Source: Pomphorhynchus laevis
Taxonomy: Eukaryota > Acanthocephala > Palaeacanthocephala > Echinorhynchida > Pomphorhynchidae
NCBI GenBank assembly: GCA_012934845.2
Contig: WNNJ02002193.1
Coordinates: forward strand, 62,001-126,000
Reading direction: 5' to 3'
DNA length: 64,000 bases
Shown: positions 63,235-64,000 of the stretch, piece by piece
Position numbering within the stretch: position 1 is the stretch's first letter
Layout of the letters: every line of letters begins with the position of its first letter
The notes under the pieces: model-generated
Database searches by the model: none
Told to the model about the DNA's origin: nothing
Seen by the model: the letters and a program-made list of their open reading frames with translations, nothing else
Position numbers and translations under genes: made by a program

Positions 63235-64000
63235 CTTAACAGCTTAAACACACAAGGAAGTTAATTGGAGGACGTAAGAAAACAGCTACGATCGACACCA
63301 ACTATCCTCAACAATAAGTACAGTGCTCGACACACAACTACAGCGTTTAGACAACAATCGCCTGCAACAACAATAAGTCTAAAGAAGACTTCCTATGTGG
63401 TTTTGTGCATATAAATTAATCCGCGACCTCTCAATAAGCACATATCAACACCCAACACGTCCACTCAAACAACCCCAACTATTCTAATGTCCTTTCTCCA
63501 CCCACTGATTATGTCACCATATGCACTTCCCATACCATGTCATCTTCACTCCGCGACAATCCCGTCCCGTCCCGCTGTCTCGTTTCTCAATAACCTACAT
63601 CCCTTAATCAAAATCACCTTCACTAGCTTGAAACGATCTTTCAACTTATAACCTTTCTACACATCGCTTGCCACCATCTATATTATATTTATCCTCTATG
63701 TCTCCCGCAGTAAACCAACTCCCTCCAAATCCTCAACTGCCAGCTCTCCTATCGTGATCTCACCTACTTACGTCACTCGTTCTCCTTTACGGAAACGCTT
63801 TCCTTCTCGCGATCGTTGCAGCATCGTCACTAATATCACTCCTTACACCTCCTTATCACCACAAGCAGTCTTGACGACGATGTTCCCGCCTTCAAATGCA
63901 TACTATCATCTCTTGTTCCTGCAGATAAACCATCCTTTTTCAACGACATCTTTCCTGTCGCATTCATCCGCATAAACAAATCGTCTCAATCTAATCCTTC
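63235..64000 (+). mobile_element. CR1/L2-like LINE, 5' part, cut by the window end
   Basis: Starts with the same cttaaacacacaagg block as the 5' end of 655-4,735. It runs through a finger end (EDFLCGFV-like, about 63,382), SFLNNLHPLIKITFTSL (about 63,583), and frame 63,754-63,975 with SPTYVTRSPLRKRFPSRDRC and SIVTNITP. It ends at SPVAFIRINKSSQSNPS, that is still in ORF1 and without the deletion found in the 34-kb copy. Two or three small frame changes are visible. Confidence 0.8.

Overview
The window looks like AT-rich nuclear DNA from an animal, most likely an invertebrate. It has spliced exons with some introns of only 46-48 nt, a cytosolic tRNA-Lys with a Pol III terminator, and a dense, mostly decayed load of retroelements. 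I cannot name the species. I see no bacterial operon, CRISPR array or rRNA.

Host content. On the minus strand, from about 62.45 kb down to 22.2 kb, lies a chain of short exons with good splice sites and mostly compatible phases. Together they encode an extracellular protein with a SUEL/Gal_Lectin domain (exons at 62.27-62.45 and 48.02-48.13 kb), several Cys-rich exons and a hormone-receptor (HRM) domain (26.55-26.66 plus 24.19-24.27 kb), followed by what may be GAIN-domain exons. This is the layout of a latrophilin-like adhesion GPCR. No GPS or 7TM exon was found. The introns reach about 14 kb and hold most of the transposons. A Ser/Thr-rich exon (15.43-15.68 kb) may belong to the same gene. 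A calmodulin pseudogene (30.77-30.98 kb) sits against one exon. A tRNA-Lys(UUU) gene is at 38.73 kb.

Mobile content by region. 0.6-4.7 kb: near full-length CR1/L2-like LINE (minus). 5.4-5.8 kb: 3' fragment of the same family. 6.6-8.4 kb: old Ty3/gypsy (Mag-like) pol fossil. 8.5-9.5 kb: LINE relic. 9.67-13.30 kb: Penelope-like element with its GIY-YIG endonuclease upstream of the RT (Naiad-type order), apparently flanked by a 16-bp duplication. 14.3 kb: tRNA-derived SINE. 19.4-21.8 kb: pieces of a second, canonical Penelope-type GIY-YIG family. 31.2-32.4 kb: Naiad copy split by a GC-rich foldback element. 33.7-37.85 kb: best CR1/L2-like copy, whose long ORF is an ORF1-ORF2 fusion made by a deletion. 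37.9-38.3 kb: another LINE relic. 42.8-44.2 kb: SINE cluster with tandem amplification. 45.15-46.83 kb: 370-bp satellite. 48.6-50.8 kb: second Naiad copy. 51.5-55.4 kb: young Mag-like LTR element with 98-bp LTRs, inserted in a Naiad copy. 56.2-58.4 kb: RTE/Rex3-like LINE. 58.4-60.7 kb: minisatellites, one split by a 5'-truncated RTE insertion with an 18-bp target duplication. 63.2 kb to the end: 5' part of a third CR1/L2-like copy.

Two cross-window signals stand out. First, hammerhead-ribozyme-like motifs occur many times, including a module shared by the SINE and the 370-bp satellite with two interleaved helices at identical spacing whose pairs differ by compensation. Second, the window is peppered with young, perfect, short-loop palindromes of unrelated sequence, as local template switching would leave.
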